Positions 26,030-39,800 of a DNA stretch of 64,000 nt are shown here, piece after piece. Within the stretch, counting starts at the first letter, position 1, and every line of letters starts with the position of its first letter. The notes under the pieces were generated by a model. It was not told where the DNA came from. It searched no databases and was given only the letters and a program-made list of their open reading frames with translations. The position numbers were made by a program, and so were the translations under genes. The stretch comes from Pithys albifrons albifrons (lineage: Eukaryota; Chordata; Aves; Passeriformes; Thamnophilidae), in assembly GCF_047495875.1 (NCBI RefSeq), contig NC_092466.1:19030561-19094560 (forward strand), given 5' to 3'.

Positions 26030-26760
26030 CCCGTCCTCCACGGCTCGCCCGAGGCTGTCTGCAAATACATTCAGTTCTGCTGCCCAGGGGAGGAGGAGCC
26101 GATCCAGGGGTTTGTGACACCGAAACGGGGAGACAGGAGGGGGGGATAAAGAGGTTTAGTTTTGTGCTTTTGCCAATACGCGAGACTCAGTGCGCATACA
26201 GACGGACAGAGACGCAGACAGGCACACTCACGGACACGCACACGCGCAGACAGACACACACCCAGACACACGCACCCCGCGCACGCGCACGGCCACGCTC
26301 TCGCCGCTGCGGAAGTGACGCAGCCGCGTGGCCACGGAGCCGTCTCGGTGCGGAGCAGCTGCGGGCCCGGCCCGGCAGGGCAGCTCCCGGTCTCCATCCC
26401 GGTCTCCATCCCGGCCCCCATCCCGGTCCCGCTCCGCCCGCGGGGCCGCGGCTCGGGCACAGCCCTCCGCAGCCCCTCGCGTTGCCGCCCCAGCCGGTCC
26501 TCGCCGCCAGCCGCGGACAACCTCCGTCCGGCGGCGCCGTGCTGGCCCGGGCCCGCCCGCAGGGGGAAGCACCGCCTGAGCCCGAGGACCCTCAGTGTGG
26601 GCGGTAAGCGGCCCGGGGCCCCTCGGAGAGCACTGGCCGGTGCGTGCTGCTGCACCTGCGCCAGTCCCGGTGCGTGGGCGTTCGGAGCGGGTGGGAGAGC
26701 AGCGTGGGTGCGATTGGGATCCGCGGGCTGCCCTGCGGGAGAGGCGGCTGCTGAAGCCCA
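26030..26760 (+). promoter_or_regulatory. ERCC6: ERCC6 CpG-island promoter
   Basis: An abrupt GC- and CpG-dense island in an AT-rich window, starting just after a run of C (about 26020-26032). It includes a CA/CG-rich alternating tract (about 26219-26295), an ETS-CRE composite gcggaagtgacgca at 26309-26322 and several GC boxes. Four 12-nt tandem units lie at 26386-26433 (cccggtctccat twice, then two variants). There is no TATA box at an obvious position, as expected for a housekeeping repair gene. It sits directly upstream of the first coding exon of ERCC6, separated by a short intron. Long open frames on both strands here come from GC richness rather than from genes. Divergent transcription is possible but not shown. 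Confidence 0.8.
26450..26603 (+). other. ERCC6: ERCC6 exon 1, non-coding (start uncertain)
   Basis: The 5' UTR exon is inferred from a good donor, ggcg followed by gtaagc, with GT at 26604-26605 inside the CpG island. It would pair with the acceptor ending at 27402. Mammalian ERCC6 also has a non-coding first exon. The transcription start cannot be fixed from sequence, so the left boundary is a guess. Confidence 0.5.
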
Positions 26761-27402
26761 CCGGAATTAATGTCTTCCTGCAACTTGTTTCTCCACAAAA
26801 ATGATGAAAAGTAACGTCCTTCCAGGTGACATTTCGTTCCGAAGGTGCCGAACCATACCAACTTCAGGCTTGCCTGTCCAGCATTAATTTCCTAACAACT
26901 GAGGTGCCACTTTAAAGCTGGTTTGTCAAACTGAAGCATACACCCAGCTATCCTCATCAGTGCTTTCACTGGCATGTCTTAACTTGTTTCAAAAACTTGT
27001 ATTTTGGGGGTTTAGGTATCTTAAGTTGCATACACTTCTGTTATGTCACAGTCCTCTGGAGCATGACCATTGACACACAAGACTGAGTTCACTGTCTGGC
27101 AAGGAGAGTAATTTTTAGAGATTGTCTTATTTGCATTCATATCAGCTTCTTCCTGGAGTATTGGGCATAGTTGTCTCTAAGAGGTTTTGGCTCCTCCTTT
27201 CTTTTGATTATGGAAGTTGGTTTGAAGATGCCTTTGCGGGGAGGACTCATGGAGGAGTAGCCTCATGGTGTTTAGAAACATCAGTTTCTCATAAATTGCT
27301 TATTGGTTTGCTTATTTTTGTTTGGGCACCGTCTTCATAATGAGCTTCAAATGTGTGAATGTTCTTATCACAATGTGTTTCTTCTTTGTTGCCTTTGGGC
27401 AG
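26604..27402 (+). other. ERCC6: ERCC6 intron 1
   Basis: A short 799-nt intron. Its 5' part is still GC-rich; its 3' end is the pyrimidine-rich tract tttcttctttgttgcctttgggcag. No separate gene was seen. Confidence 0.55.
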
Positions 27403-27405
27403 AGG

Positions 27406-27836
27406 ATGCCAACAGACAGCAACCACCTGCCAAACAGTGTCCAAGAGCAAGACTCCGCTACTACTTCAAGCAGTAATTGCCTGCATAATGATGAGGCATT
27501 GGGAATTGAACAAGAAAATGGTATTTGTGATGATGGCATGGGCAATTGTATCAGAGTTCCCAACTCTGAAAGCCAGCCTTCCACTTCCATGCCTGTTCCT
27601 TTGGAGGTGCCCAGAAGAGGACATCCCCTTTTACAGATCAATAGGCAGCAGATTCAGTCTGTCTCATGTAGTGCACATGCTGCTGAGCTCAAAGATTTAG
27701 GAGTTGATGTCTATGACCAGGATGTATTGGAGCAAGGGGTTCTTCAGCAAGTAGATAATGCAATTAATGAAGCTAATAAAGCAGCAACAGTAGCTAATGC
27801 ATCGAAAGAATATGAGTCGGTACTGGAGGACTTAAG
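27406..27836 (+). CDS. ERCC6: ERCC6 exon 2, start codon and N-terminal region
   Basis: Residues 1-143 plus two bases. The exon begins at 27403, just after cag; the ATG is at 27406. It carries a variable Ser/Asn-rich start, then [15 protein letters not shown] and the conserved block [20 protein letters not shown]. The latter corresponds to the leucine-latch motif that restrains the ATPase in the yeast homologue Rhp26. Donor ag|gtaaat; the split codon AG+A gives Arg. Confidence 0.95.
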
Positions 27837-30800
27837 GTAAATTGTGTGCTTTCTTATTGTTCGTTTCTGTTACTAACCATCCAATGAGACTCTGTATTTC
27901 ATGTTTTTAAAATCTGGAAGGGGAAAAGATGTTTTGAAAGCTCTGAATCATGTGTACTCTTCAGTCACACACCTTTTAGAAAAGGAGAAAATTTTTTTAC
28001 AACATAGCTCTTATTTGACTAATCTAGTCATGCATCAAGGCAGCAGAGTACAGTGCATCTCCTTTTCTGTTTTGTCTGCTGCCTTACCAAAATTCATATC
28101 TGATTTCTGAGCAACGGAAAACTACATTACACTGTTACTCAAAATAATAGTCAGAAAAGGTGTCACTTCCTCCCTTCTGGTTATGTGCTTTCTGTAATTT
28201 AGATAACTCCATCTCACAAATGTTCTACAACCAGAACAACCTCATCACAAGTGCTTGTAAGAAGGACTTAATGACACCTTAAAAGAATCAAAAGCTTAAG
28301 TGACATTGTGTGTTGGTAGTAGAAGGCTTTGAGGGATAGGAGACTCTAATCTTTTAAGTTTTAATCTCCATTTCTGTTTCTAGACTCATTGTAGAGTTAC
28401 TGTGTGGGCTATTGCAGGTAAATAATTCTACCTGTGTATCCTTCACTGTATTGCATAAATGGTGTTTTTTGCTGCTTAGGTGTGCTGTAGACCTTGGTTA
28501 CCTGCATGAACTCACATAGCTCTTAGGCTTAATTTTATGCACTTCATTAATATTCCTACTTGGGTGTGGACTGTGAAATTAAATAAGTTTGCAAAACTGA
28601 AATCTAATTTCAGATGTTATGGAGCAGAAGAAAATAATGAGTTAAGATGGTACTGAGAGGAAGAATGGAGCTGTGTGGAGCAGTGTAACCATTACAGTTA
28701 GATTATGTGCTTATTTAAAGAGTGGTGCACAGCACTGTCAGTTTATATTTTCGTGTTTTTCTTCAAGAAGCATCCTTGATTTTTCTTACCCATCTATTTT
28801 CACCTTTCACTGAAAGTTGTAAAATGAGATTTGTGTGAGGGGATGCAGATGGTTTATTCTGGCTTGTATAACCTTGTCTGCATAAGACGTAATGTGAGAG
28901 TCTGAAAGTTGATATTTGAGAAAATTAACAGGCATAGCTGACTTTTTGAGCAGAGGGACTAACAAACTGAAGATGAGTAGAGCATGGTGGAGTTGGTTAA
29001 AATCCTGTAGCACAGTGAATCCATGACTAGAGGAAAAATCAGGCAAGAGGTGGTTTTTGAGTAGTTGGCACAGACTTTATGGTAGAAGCTGCATGATTCT
29101 ATAATATACACACAAATTTAAGCAGAAATGTTTGAAGATTTTTTAAATCCCAGAGTTCTGTTAATTAAAGCTTTGTGGAAGAGGACAGTAGTATGTGTCA
29201 GGAGACCCAAGGGCCAAGGAAGCAATAGCCAAAAGTTAGGAGATGTGCAAGAGGGCAGTGTACTTCACAACAGCAAAACTGAAAAGTGAGAAAGAGGATG
29301 GGGTGGTTCAAAAGTGCTTAAAGAGAACAAAGAAATGAAGATGGCAGTGATAGCTGGAGAGCGGTAAAATATGTCTCAGAGGAAGGATAACAGTATTAGA
29401 ATCCAGATTAGAGCTGGAGATAAATGTGGTCCAACAATTTCCTCCCTGACAAATGAGACTTCTGTAGTGCTTCAGTTTGCATATGAGGGAAATAATGACT
29501 GCTTTGCAGTCTTTATAATGCTTTGAGATGCTAATTTGTGTATCTTTAGGAAATATTTTGCTATTTGAATGAACAAACCTGGATTTGTGGTTTCTAATGG
29601 CAGCGCCTTCTTCCTTGCAAAGGAATTCAACAGCTTAAACATGAGGTTATAGGGTGTCGTTCAGCTTGAATTTCGTACTGTATGTGGAAAGATGAAAAAT
29701 GGTAATGCAAGAGTAAGGGACGTTTAATGTTGAAGTGCTGCTAATTTTTTGAGCTAGTCTGTCTTCCTGAAATTGCATTTCTAGTTTGTAATCTGCTTTT
29801 GGTGTAAAAGAAACATCGTAAAGGTGAAAAATAGAATCTTCCTTATATAATGGCATCAAATGATTAAAATCATTTTAGAAACTGAGAACATGGGATTTCC
29901 GGTTTAGATTTTTGTTTTGTGTTTTGTTTACCCTGAATAATAAAAACAACTACTCATTTGCTTATCATCAGACTTGTAACTTTTGAATGCTAAATATTAT
30001 TGTAGCTGTTCAGTGTCCTTCCCTTGGGAACTTTACTATTAGCAAAATTTAATTTAAAACTATTTTACAATGTATAAGTTTTTAAAGTGTTTAGTTTTTC
30101 CAGTGTTTAAATATAATATGCTTATTCAGAAACTTAAATCTTTAGACCTTTTTAAACCTTTGCAATCTTTTTGGTTTTTTTCAGATCATGTGCTACATCT
30201 CTGAGACAAATAAATAAAATAATTGAGGAACTTTCACCTCAGGCTGCTGACAACAAAAATATTGGCAGAAAATTAGATTCTGTTAAAAGGCAAAAATATA
30301 ACAAGGTAATTGGATTACATATTTCCTGCTGACAATTCTTAGCTTGTACTTTTAAGATTTGGATTTTGTGATAATCTTAATTATAGAGTTCACAGTTAAT
30401 CTACAATTGCTGTTTCTTCCCTTTGAAACGTTTTCATTTTCTACTGAAGACATAAGTAACTAATTTAAAGATATGCAAGTGAGAGCTGATTTTTTATTTT
30501 AAGTTTTGAAATAAGCTATAAAACTGAAGTTCCAGGACCTGCTCAGAAGATGGATTTGCATTAATTTAATTAAAACCCTCCCAGCAGTGTTTGGAGAATT
30601 AGCAGAGCATTGTTAGGGTATGGTTCAGTAGCTGCCCTAAATCTGAGCCCTCATGGTCTTCATTCCCTGTGTTCTTTTCCTCCATCTTTCATAGGCTGTG
30701 TCTTCTATCAGAACACATCATTCCTTTCTATGAGCCTCTTTAACTCATTCATTTGTCAGAAACTGCTCCAGCTTTTTTCTGCTGGAGTAGTAAGTTAAAG

Positions 30801-33800
30801 GAGCTGTAAGGTAATCTAGGAGCCATCAGAGTAGTGTAAGCAACAGACTTCTACAGCTGGGAATAGGAAAGAGACTTCAGAAATGGGGAACTTCTGCTAC
30901 TCAGGAATGTAGCACTTGATCAGCTCACTGTCTGCTGGAAATTTGCCTTAAATTTTCTCTAATGATAAACCTGACTGTGAAACTTGCTGTCCTTTGCCCT
31001 CAGACAGGCCAGTCTCAGGCCTTTTGCCGCTGACTCATTTGCTTGATAATTTTAGCAACATGGATAACACTGTGCTCATAATTCAGCCAATTAAGAGAGT
31101 GATGAGAACAGTACTGAACAGTGGCACAGGTCTAGGAACAACTTGATGGAAATAGCAGGAAGAAATGCATTACACCAGACTGACCGGTAAAGAATGATCA
31201 TGTAATTGCAAGCTGTATTTTGCTCATTTTCATATTGCTTGAAGTGACTCCCACAAGTGTTAGTTGCAAGGGAATTTCAGACTTCATTGCAAGTTCATTC
31301 TTAACCATCTTTGAAGTGTAAGAAAAAATTTTCAGTTTGGAAGCTGTGATCCCTAAAAGTGTTCCTAATAACCTAAAGAGTGTGTTTGGAGACAGGCAGT
31401 GTATTTAAAGCTGGTCTTGAGCTTTTCAGTACTCTTCCTTTTGTAGTATTTAAAAAAAGGTGGAAGGTAACATTGCGCAAGTCTTTGTTTTACTGGTTGG
31501 AATGTTTTGTTTCATAAATGATAGTTAGCAACACTAAGGGATGATAACATCACCAGTAAACATACAGTTGACCATTTTGGAATCAGATAAAAGCTGTGAC
31601 AGAAGAGCTAGCTATGAATTATTTTCATAGCAGTAATAAACTACCCTTCTTACACTATCTGTAACATTGATTTTTTTTTCAAGTAATTTGATTTTTTTGG
31701 TTGTTGCTTAAATTAGCTGTGACCACTCCTGAACAAACACATATCAAGATGTTGGACTGATTTACAATTTCAAATTCTTTCTAAAAAACCATTCCATAAC
31801 TTCTGGGACAATGAGTAAATCTTACAGCAGGTTTTTGTGGCTTAGTAATCATTAACCCAGTCTTGGAATCATAAACAAAACTTTTGGTGTTCTCTGTGCA
31901 TCTCAGCAATCTGCTTGATGGACTTTGTTCACTAGAATTAACACACTCATAAAAAGACCTTAAGAGATGTAAATAAAAATGTGTAATGTGCACATGAAAT
32001 TTGCATGTGTAAACAGCCTGATCTTACTGTACATACATGGTAAGATGATCATACACACAAAATTGTGTGCCTTCTGTGGGTTCAGCCCTACAGTCTTGTG
32101 ACACTTTTTTGCACTTTTTTTGTTTCAAGTGCAATACTTGTAAACATTTGAATATGAGGTTCTGGTTGAAAATACTACAAATGTAGTAATTTAAGTCTTG
32201 CTTAAAAGGATAGCAAGCTTATGAAACAGATTAAAAATTAAATTACGTATCTAATTCTTGTTGAAGGAGCAACAGTTGAAGAAGATAAAAGCAAAACAAA
32301 AGCGTCTCCAAGGAATTCTTGGTTTAGCGGAGTTTGATGAAGCAAATGAGATTGAATTTGAGGAAGATGAAGGTATGTATGGGAGAAGGCTGAAAGTTCT
32401 GTTCTACTTTGATGAAATGCCTTTTTTGTTTTAAGTCAGTTGGTAAGTTTTTTGTCAGTGGTTGGCTTTCAAAGAGGAAGTTAAGAATACTCATTCTCTG
32501 CACCTGCAGACTTGCAGATCTTGGCCTATTCATGTGGGAAATTTTAAAAAATGTATGTTAATCTGCCTTCAGCTGAGTAGGGATGACTGAGGCACAATAG
32601 AGTATTGGGCTTAATAAATTGGAAATCCTAACATTTTTTCCCAGCTAATTTGATAGAGATGACTAACATCATGATTGAATTACATTTTAGATGCTGGATG
32701 CTATCAGTCAGCATTAACAAAATTGTTTTTTCTTACTGTTGGATAGTGTCACCAGAAATGGAAGGGGGAAGTGCATCTCTTTTTCAGGCTGCAAATTTCT
32801 TCCAGAGCAGAGTGTATATTCTCAGTGTTTTTATAGGTGTTCTTTTTCATAGCTGTCTGCAAGCTGAGGTTGGGTTTTGTCACGCCAGCTTAGCTGTGTC
32901 TTGGCCACTGTCACTAATTTGCAGTATTCTTCACGGCATGTTTGGATCCCGTTGACATCTGTGCATCACCTTTGGTTTATATTGTTGTTTGCAGAAGTGA
33001 AAACTTTGTGCTATTCATCCCTGGCAAACGTGACTGGAGTGGATTCCAGATCTTACAAAGCTCTTGCTTCTCTCCTGATTCAACAAAACTTAGAGTTGTC
33101 AAAACCTCAGTAAACTTTCCTCAGTAGAAAAGCATATTTACTCCTTTTTCTTTGAATGGTTCATGCAGTTAAACTCAGGCACCCAGTGTGTTGAAATATA
33201 ACTAGGATGTGAGTGGAGCCCAACAGAAAAAATGGTGTAGAGCTGTTCTGATAGGATGCTGTGGAGGTGCAGGGGTTGCATGTCTGATGTGTCATCGTTA
33301 CTCGTTTGATGATTGTTGCAGTACTTTAAATGGGACCATAAAGAGTAGCATGGCAAGCTGGCAGTTCTGATACAGGTGCTTAGAAATTTTGGATCCTAGT
33401 AATAGATTGCAGGCCAGAATTCCCCTTCAGCTTCCTAAATTCAAGAGCTTTTCTTGCTCATTGGTTTCAAACGCCAGCTATAGTTTGTGTATAGTAACTG
33501 TAAGTGCAGTTTAACTGAAATACTATTTTATGCCAAAGCGCTGTGCAGCCAGTCTTGACTTTTAACTTCATCATCCTAGTATTAGTATTGTAGGATAGGA
33601 AGACAGGTTTTGGGTTTTTTGGTTGGGTTTGGGTTTGAGGGGGGTTTTTGAAACATGTGTTAAAACAGTCTATTTGTTTTGTAAGGTTTGTGTCTGTTCT
33701 GGTGTGGTAATTAGAATGTCAAATTTCAAGCTTACGAGTAGGACTGAAAAATCAGCAATAAAATTGAAATAGTCAATGTTGCTGCATATGGGAACACAGT

Positions 33801-36800
33801 GGTTTGTGTCAGTGAACATGGTGACATGGGTAGAATTGACAGCATAGGCAGCACATTAGAGTTCATGTGCCACTGGGGATTGTAATTTTATGGTAGTTCT
33901 TATAGTTGTGTGTATTTATGTTTTGATATTATATGTAGTATTTCCTATATGAAGTTTGAGAAGTAAGTTGAGGTAAAAGTTAGTCTTGACTTTTTTTGGC
34001 CTTCTATTTTCTTGGGTTTTGCCATTTTTGAACTTCAAGTATTATGTGTGATGATAATTTATAATTTAAGTTGTATATAAAAGCTGAGCTGAATGCATGT
34101 AAAGCTTGGGATAAAAAACAAGAAAGCAAAACAGCCCTTGTTCCTGTGTTTCAATTATACAGAGGGTGTTAATGGCATGCTGTATGTTCTGATTTTTGTT
34201 GTAGAACCTGGTCCATCATGTCTTGGCAGTATGCTTATGCCTGCTCAGGAAACAGAGTGGGAAGAGCTTATTCGTACTGGTCAGATGACTCCATTTGGAA
34301 CTAAAATACCTCAGAAGCCAGAGAGGAAGACACGACAGTTAAGACTGAATGAAACATCTGATTTTGAGAAGTACTTAGCAGACCAAGCTAAGCTGTCATC
34401 TGAAAGAAAGAAGTTATCTGTTCGCAGAAGAGCAAAGAAGAAAGTACAAGCCAAAAATGTTCCATGTGTAGCTCCCACAACTACTGCAAAGGAAAAAAGT
34501 GGTAAAGCCCTGTCAAAAACAGATAAGCGCTTAAAAAAGCACCTGAGAGAACTTCAGAAGCGTGCCCTTCAGATTCAGTCAAAGGCCAGGATCCCAAAGG
34601 AAAAGAAGTATCCTGAGACTAAGTTCAGGCATGACCAGGAGGATGATAGTGAGGAGTCTGAGTATGTGCCTGATGAGGAGCTTTTTGATCCAGAAGCAGC
34701 AGAAAAGGAGGAACTGCAGGCATCTTCTCTTGCTGAGAATGGTTCTGATTATGAACTTAAGAATTTATCGAGAAAAAAAAGAGGTTTGGTGAAGGTTTTT
34801 AAAGAAGCTGAAGATGATGCTGATTTTGTTCCAAGCTCTGAGGAAGAAGAGCATACACCAGGGAAGCAAAAAGTAAGAAGGTGGAGAGATGATGGAGATG
34901 TGGACTATTATAAACAGAGGCTAAGGTTAGTCCTAGACATTTTTATTAGTAATATTCATAAATGATGTTGAACATGCAAAGGTTAATGTCTGTAATACTT
35001 CAATACACTCCCTAGCAATGTGAGGGAAGTCAGATAGTTGGAAGGATCATCGACAGCCTTCCAGGAGGAATCAGACGTACTTACTAATTATTTATTGAAT
35101 TCTTACTAATATATGAACTTTGCTGTTAGATTTTTCTGATTGTTATAGGTCCTTTAGTAATAAGCTATTTGTATATCTGTGTGTTTGTGTACCAAAAATC
35201 AAGTATATAGAAAAAAGATATTACTTGGCAGCTTGGCTACTTAAGTACTGCCTTTAACCCAAATTAACTGCTATTCAAGAAGAAAGAATTTGAATAAACT
35301 ACAGTTACATACTATTTCTATGGAATCTGTTATTTTATTGAAATCTGAGGCATTAACGTATAATTTACATGGCTAAAAAGTTTATTTGAAAAGCAGTATT
35401 GAAAGAATCTTTTGAATTTAAACTTGTAAAAACATTTATACTGAAAATAAATATTATTTGATTAGTAGCACATGAAATCTCTTGCATAACTTATATTAGA
35501 AGATATGAAAGTATTTAAGACTGGACTGTCAGTCAAATCTGGAAAGAGCTTGTTAGTCAAGTCTAAAAAGAGCTGCTCTGTTTGCAGTGATTTTCCTCTC
35601 TCTGTTCTTGATGAGAGTGAGGTAAAAACTTCCCCATCTAAAGAGATGGTGGCAATGGTGATATTTTCTGTTGCTACGGTGACTTAAGTAAGGTTTGTAA
35701 GGAGAATGTGCTAGGTGGGAAAATACTTTTTCTAAGCTAAGAAGAAGTTCTTTTTGAGAATGGCAGCTGAAACACCTTGTGCTAATCTGTGATTTATGAA
35801 ATTTGTATAACCTATTTGTTGGTGATCTGTGGGTAACTACAGGGTTAGGTTGAGTTGTTTTCTCTAGTGATAACATAGAGTTGAGCTCCTAACAATAAGA
35901 CTGAACAATGCTTCTATTTTTCATGACCCAGTGGAAAAAATTTTGCAAGGGCAATGAAATGACATGTAATTTGTTAAGCTGTTAAAATGCCCACTAGACA
36001 TGTCAGTGAAGTTATGAGACTCTTCTGCACATACTGGGAGTCAAAAGATCAAGATTACTAAAATAGTTATTTTAATTGTTCTCTAACCACTGACATATTG
36101 TCTCTTTTATAGTATAAGGGTTTAGCTTCATATAATAAATTAAGCTTGTTGATAGCATGTTTACTTTTAATTAATTACCTTTAGTGAATGCCCTTCATAG
36201 TCCTCTAGAAAACCATGGAACTTGAAAACAGGTGCTATAGAGTGGAAGGAAGAATATATATTAGGTCTGCCAGTGAACAGTGATTGATCTAATGATAAAG
36301 CCTGGCACAGGAACTTGATTAATGCTTTGAAGACTTGACTTTTACATTTTTATAGAAATATAAAATTTTATGGCTTTAAACGAAGCTGTGTCAGAGAAGG
36401 AGTCAAGAAGTAGAGATATAAACACCATCTCTCCTGTGGTGGGAGCCTGGGTTGCTGTGGAGGAAGAGTCTTCTGGTAGCAGAAGTACTGAGGTTCCAGA
36501 AAACCTCATGAAGAAAGGACCCAACTTCGCTTTCACATCCCTGGTTACCAAGGCAGATCAGGAACTGAGACAAGGTTTGCAATCCCAGGATGTTACTTTT
36601 CAAAGTTAAAACATAGTTTATTGGTCCGGAAAAGAAATTTTGGCAGGGGGCTAATCTGAACAATGTCCAAAGGGTTAAAAAAGAAATATGTTTTCTATTG
36701 GATGTGTTAACAAAAATTAATTGTTCTTAATTGGTAAAATATTTACTATTTTATTGAATAAAACTGTATTCTTCACATTTAAATTAGACCAATATTAAAT

Positions 36801-39800
36801 CATTTTTAATTCAGTGTTTTCATCAAGAGTAATTTATTTTGATTGAAAGTTTTAATATGACTCACAGTTTAAATTCATTCAAAAACGTTTTTTAATAACG
36901 TTAAGATTGTGACAATTTATCCTTAGCAAATTCATATCATAGACTACATTTCTTTTGGTTGCTGAAGTTACAATAAAAGCCTAAATGAATTTTAGAAATA
37001 TCAATAACTGTAATTGCTACCAAAACACTACATCTCTTAAAAATTTCATAGCTACGGTTATTGTGGCTGTTAAGCTGCAGCTGTCCACATTGATGTTTTT
37101 ATGCTGACACCCCCAGGTAATCTTCATTATGGGAAATGCTACAAGAAAATAAAATGTAGTGAATTAAGAAACATATTAAGAATGCTATAGAAATGCCGTC
37201 ATTTGCTTACATTTATATCTTATTTCATGTCAGTTTTACTTTTGAATGCAAACGAATTGGTGAGATTATGGTATATTTTGCCCGTGAGAGAGGCAGAGGA
37301 AAACCCTTCAGGATTGCTTTATTCTTCTGAACATCTAGTCTTGTGCTTGGTGATGAATGCAGTCCTATACTCTGAGAGATTGAAAATTAGTTTCCTTAGC
37401 ATTAAAACTTTTCAGAGATGGGACTTCAAGAGATTGGTCTGTGTCAAGGGGAAACTACATTGATGTTGTTGAAGCATGGTAATTAGCTAACTGTGCAACT
37501 GCAGAGCATCTCTAGAACAAGAGACTTCTGTCAGAGGAGGAGCTCTTATCTGCAGTAAACATCAAGCGGGAGAGTACCGAACCCTTTCCTTCTAAAGGTT
37601 ACTTGCACTGGCTGACCTAGTCACTGAAAGCAAGATGTGACCAGGGGAACATGGAAAGTTGGCTATACTGAATTGAGCTGAGGCTCTCAATACTTTCATT
37701 CTTTCCCCTTGTGTGGGTCTTCCTTTTCCCTAGTTACTGTTACCGGAGCCAAGTTGCTCAGCAGCCATGCAGGTGAAAAAAAATAATCTATTCCAAAAGG
37801 TCAATGTCTAAGGTGAATCATAACTTGCTAGAATAGTGAACAGTAACATGGAACATCAGGGTTATGGGGAGTAAGATAAATAAGCAGGATACTGTGAAGC
37901 ACATATAAGGTAAGTTTAAGATTCAGTGAACAGTAGTGTATCATCACTCCCAGCTATCCTTCATACTGGCTGTTACCAGCTGAACCCAGAGGCTTAGGTA
38001 AGCAGTCTGGGTTGCTGCTGAATATCTCAAGACTATCCCTATCAGCCGATATGTTACCAATATCTATCTTGTCAGAGTTGACAGTGACCATCTTGGTCTA
38101 GAGGTGTTCAAAATTGGAGCTGTGAGATCTAAACATGTGGCGTTCTGTCTGGTGGAATGGTCAGGTGTGGTGGTTTAACCCCAGCCAGCAACCAAGCCCC
38201 CCACCCACCCACCAGTGGGATCAGGGGGAGAATCCCAAGGGTAGAAGCTAGAAAACTTGTGGATTGGGATAAAGACAGTTTAATCGGGAAAGGAAAAGAT
38301 GAACACACAAGCTAAACAGGGAATTCATTCAGTGCTTCCCATGGGCAGGCAGGTGTTCATCCATCTCCAGGAGAGCAGGGCCCCCTCACACATAATGGTT
38401 ACTTTGAAAGACAAATGCCATCACTCCAAATGTCCCCCCTCCTTCCTTGTTCTCCTCACCCATTTTATATACTGAGCATGACACCATATGGTTGGGAATA
38501 GCCCTTTGGCCAGTTTGGGTCATCTGTCCTGGCTGTGTCTCCTCCCAGCCTCCCATGCACTCCCAGCCTCCTCACCAGCCATGAAAAGGCCTTGTCTCTG
38601 TGTAAGCCCTGCTCAGCAATAACAAAACAATCTCTATTATCCACCCTGTGTTCAGAACAAATCCAAAATACAGCCTCATACCAGCCACTGTGAAGAAAAC
38701 TAACTCTACTCCATCCAAAACCAGCCCATCACGTCATGGCAGAGCCAGTTTCTTTGAAGACTGTGGAAAGAGTAAAAATACATCTGCTGTCAGCTTCTTT
38801 TGCGTAGAATCCCCAAAGAAAATAACCTTGTATGCATATGAAAGGCATAGGGAATAAACTCTTTTGGGGGAATCTTTTTTTTTCTCAACAAGACAACTGC
38901 TGCATGGTTTTCTTGTATTCTCAAGCTTTGCAGATCTGGAAACTGCAAATTATTAAGAATTTTTATGGGTTTTTTAGTATTATTCAAATACTAAAGTATT
39001 ATTCTTTGCATGTCTTAAAATGCCAAGCAAAAGAATAAAAAAAGTAATTTTTGCCGGTAATATACAGTTAATATGTTAAATTATTGATATCAGTAATACA
39101 GTATCTGCATAAGTTAATAGATTAGAGTCAAAACACAACTTAGAAATCTTACGGACAGTGTTCCCACAGTTGTCAGTATGTATCTGCCTGCTGCTTCAAG
39201 GAAAGAATTACATGTCATTTTAAGGAAGATATGTGCCATTCTATGTTTTCTTGTGCATTCTGTGTAGTTTGTGCAGTACAGTTGTCTGACTTCTACTGAT
39301 GTCAAGTGCTCAAAGGCAGGACTAGGAAAGCTACTACTTCTTTTCATGCTTACCAAGTGATGTCCAGGCAGCTGAGCAGATGGAAGTTGTGGCTATCAGT
39401 ATATAAAGCAGTTGATCCAAAGAATCAAACAGAAAAATTAAAATTTGTTTTAAAATAAGTTGGTTTGCATAGATCAGTTTTCATGTGCTAGCTTTCTTTG
39501 ATTTATCTGAGTCACCAAATCTCTTGATGTTTCGAAGTTATAAATTAAAAAAGGAGTAAATATTACCTTTCCTGAAAGATACTTTCTTAGAGCGTCCCAA
39601 CTGCTCTTTAAAATGACAAAGCCAAGACACAAATGAAGATATATTTTATCTTGTGTGCTGAATACACCTTTCATTCTAAGCTCAAGTGTCTAATTGTGTG
39701 CATCAGTCTTAATTTACTTATGGAGACTTGTAGTACTAACTGCATGTATTTCATCTGTTAGGATGTACCAATTAAATCCACCCATATAAACCATAAAAAG

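Noticed and set aside
26071..26770. Long open frames on both strands (up to about 200 codons) in the CpG island
   Set aside because: They overlap in several phases on both strands, are Arg/Pro/Ala-rich and coincide with GC-rich DNA where stop codons are rare. No splice logic or family match.
27322..27405. In-frame 28-residue hydrophobic extension upstream of the ERCC6 ATG, resembling a signal peptide
   Set aside because: It is the translated polypyrimidine tract of the intron 1 acceptor (tttcttctttgttgcc...cag), and CSB is nuclear. The human start matches the ATG at 27406.
34093..34204. Open frame continuing upstream of ERCC6 exon 5
   Set aside because: Similarity to CSB starts at the base after ttgtag (34204), and the phase with exon 4 requires that junction.
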